DNA of 64,000 nt, taken from Acidobacteriota bacterium. Lineage in GTDB: Bacteria; Acidobacteriota; Blastocatellia; Pyrinomonadales; Pyrinomonadaceae. The notes under the pieces were generated by a model, which ran no database searches, was not told where the DNA came from, and saw nothing but the letters and a program-made list of their open reading frames with translations. A program made the translations under genes and the position numbers. This document shows, piece after piece, positions 62,823 to 64,000 of this stretch. Location of the stretch: positions 92,820 through 156,819 of the forward strand of contig JAFAVK010000023.1 of assembly GCA_019242475.1 (NCBI GenBank), given 5' to 3'. How positions within the stretch are numbered: position 1 is the first letter of the stretch; each line of letters starts with the position of its first letter.

Positions 62823-63659
62823 TTGTCCGTCGAAGAGTCTACGAAGAACGAGGACGCCTGTGCGCAGGCGTTTGAAGGGTCGCCCTTCCACGCGGCCCTG
62901 GGCCGCGCCTTAGAGCGGCGGGGCCTGAGTCTCGCACAGTTCTGCCCGGCCGGCGACACGCTGACGCGGCGCGTGCTCGAGGAGTACGGCGCGATGTTCG
63001 TCGCGGAGGGCGTGGCCCTGCCCGACGCCTGCGTGCTGGAGAGTGAGGAGGCGGTCGGGCGCTTCCAACGCGAGGCGGGCTGGCGTTCGGAAGACATCGA
63101 CGGCGCCGTCGTCGAGTTGCAAGGGCCTGCGATGGAGGCGCTCCTGGCGGCGCGCGAGGATGCGGCGTACACGGGCCTGCGCGTCACGCCGCGCGGCGGG
63201 AGCGAGGCCGGGCGGCGCAGCTTCGCGGACTCGCTGCGGCTCTGGCGCTCGCGCTGCGACCCCGCGCTCGAACACTGGTGCGCCGAAGGCCGGCTCGACG
63301 GCGCGGAGGCCGAGCGCCTGCGCGTGCTCTCTTTGCGCGAGCAGGTGTCGGCCGTGCTTGAGCTCGAGCGGGGCGGCATCTTCTTCAGCAAGTATTTCGA
63401 CAAGAGCATCCTGCAGTCGGTGGCCGCGCCCGGCGCGTCACAGCACCTCGCCATGCTCGCCTTCGACGTGGCCGAGTTTCAGAACGCGCGCGTCGGCGCG
63501 CTGCTCGCGCGCCACGGCTGGTTCCAGACTGTCTTGAGCGACCTCCCGCACTTCACCTACCTCGGCCTCGCCGAGCGCGACCTCCCCTCGAGGGGCCTGC
63601 GCCGCGTCGAGTCCGACGGCCAGACGTTCTGGGTGCCGGACATGGAGAGTAGGCAGTAG
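62823..63659 (+). CDS. M15-like (VanY-type) D,D-carboxypeptidase relative
   Basis: The 278-residue protein has the M15B pattern in its C-terminal part: FSKYFDKSILQSVAAPGASQHLAMLAFDV (with SQH and the later FD) and HGWFQTVLSDLPHFTYLG. In VanY/LdcB the sites are SxHxxGxAxD and ExxH. Here the His and Asp ligands are kept, but the glycine is Met and the ExxH glutamate is Asp (DLPH), so activity is uncertain. No signal peptide is obvious. TTG 62823 is chosen because GAGGAG lies about 10 nt upstream. The last codons and TAG stop come from the GTAGGCA repeat. Confidence 0.65.
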   Translation: MSVEESTKNEDACAQAFEGSPFHAALGRALERRGLSLAQFCPAGDTLTRRVLEEYGAMFVAEGVALPDACVLESEEAVGRFQREAGWRSEDIDGAVVELQGPAMEALLAAREDAAYTGLRVTPRGGSEAGRRSFADSLRLWRSRCDPALEHWCAEGRLDGAEAERLRVLSLREQVSAVLELERGGIFFSKYFDKSILQSVAAPGASQHLAMLAFDVAEFQNARVGALLARHGWFQTVLSDLPHFTYLGLAERDLPSRGLRRVESDGQTFWVPDMESRQ

Positions 63660-63767
63660 GCAGATGGCAGTAGGCAGTACGCTCCGCGTTCTGCGGGTTG
63701 AAATGTTAATGCGAAAGTTTCGACAGCGGCGCTTTCAACTGCCTACTGCCATCTGCCTACTGCCTAC
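63649..63767. repeat. GTAGGCA-family inverted repeat, core in reverse orientation (copy C)
   Basis: The arms (63649-63678 and 63738-63767) are perfect reverse complements with unit order GTAGGCA, GTAGGCA, GATGGCA, GTAGGCA. The core (63679-63737) matches copies A and B only when reverse-complemented. The left arm encodes the C-terminal codons and stop of the M15-like gene. CTTTTT follows. Confidence 0.88.
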
Positions 63768-63914
63768 TCTTGCTTTTTCACCCCGTTTGTGAGAAAGACT
63801 TGTGGCCGTCCGTCGAGATCGAAGGGTGAGTAAGAGGCTCGCGGCCCGGCCGAAAAATTTTTACCCCTGACAGTCTGAGCCCCGGCGCCGCCGGGTCTTG
63901 ATAAGGAGAGAGAG

Positions 63915-64000
63915 ATGATCGGATGTCCTTCCTGCGGTGCCGAGAACGTCGAGGGCACGCGCTTCTGCGTGAAGTGCGGCACGACGCTCCCGGCTTCCCC
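63915..64000 (+). CDS. Zinc-ribbon protein, N-terminal part (cut by window edge)
   Basis: ATG 63915, preceded by AAGGAGAG, opens a frame beginning MIGCPSCGAENVEG, then FCVKCGTTLP, a CxxC...CxxC zinc ribbon like that of the PDZ protein at 61264. It runs off the window after 28 codons. What follows the ribbon cannot be told; membrane or regulatory proteins commonly have this start. Confidence 0.7.
   Translation, partial: MIGCPSCGAENVEGTRFCVKCGTTLPAS

Overview
The window is one contig of GC-rich bacterial DNA with densely packed genes on both strands. A lipid A-type acyltransferase, outer-membrane beta-barrel proteins and TonB-like proteins point to a Gram-negative cell. Signal-peptide TPR/HEAT proteins, degenerate M1-like peptidases, a cyanobacterial-style Mrp and SufR-like regulator, and DUF4112/DUF2227/DUF2306 proteins fit an Acidobacteriota genome, perhaps Blastocatellia. 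That assignment is inferred from gene content; no rRNA or tRNA gene was seen.

Layout. 1-3320: the N-terminal part of a sensor histidine kinase and an M1-like/TPR protein. 3543-6450: a thioesterase, then a metal/thiol operon (Cys/His/Met-rich secreted protein, a probable selenoprotein joining a heavy-metal-associated domain with a CxxU motif to an outer-membrane barrel, and a TlpA-type thioredoxin). 6447-13695: an aminoacyl-tRNA-protein transferase, a TPR protein, a 5'-nucleotidase, leucyl aminopeptidase, the NAD-salvage pair pnuC-nadR and a short-chain dehydrogenase. 13758-15438: a peroxide-response block (PerR with its box, peroxiredoxin, thioredoxin-like protein). 15529-19503: small membrane proteins, an internally deleted GH43-like gene, a cupin and a collagen-like protein. 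19767-29857: three large same-strand genes (Fe-S nuclease-helicase, D12 adenine methyltransferase, DUF4011-helicase-Vsr-like nuclease) that look like a DNA-defence operon. 29885-33980: a HEAT-cyclophilin protein and a second degenerate M1-like protein. 34125-37662: an Fe-S block (SufR-like repressor with a CAAC-N6-GTTG operator, Mrp, A-type carrier, ferredoxin). 37679-46133: glycosyltransferases, lipoprotein, serS, nucleotidyltransferase, fabG, lipid acyltransferase. 46348-54000: DUF2227, helical proteins, secA and a tandem pair of paralogues. 54139-64000: Ski2-like helicase, SGNH hydrolase, beta-barrel, ispH, PDZ protein, M15-like peptidase and small unknown genes.

The most distinctive feature across the window is a set of about 17 intergenic inverted repeats of roughly 65-165 bp. 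In most, the arms are tandem 7-bp units, with a different heptad 'word' in each family (GTAGGCA, TGATGAR, GTGAACC, AGGATGA, GTTAGC-type, AGTAGAC and others). Within a family the loop or core is also conserved, sometimes in inverted orientation. They lie just after stop codons, often between convergent genes, and several supply the stop codon or terminal residues of the neighbouring protein.

For the 'undescribed system' question, the best candidates are (1) the CxxU HMA-barrel selenoprotein operon, (2) the nuclease-helicase/methyltransferase/DUF4011-helicase operon and (3) the heptad-armed palindrome family.
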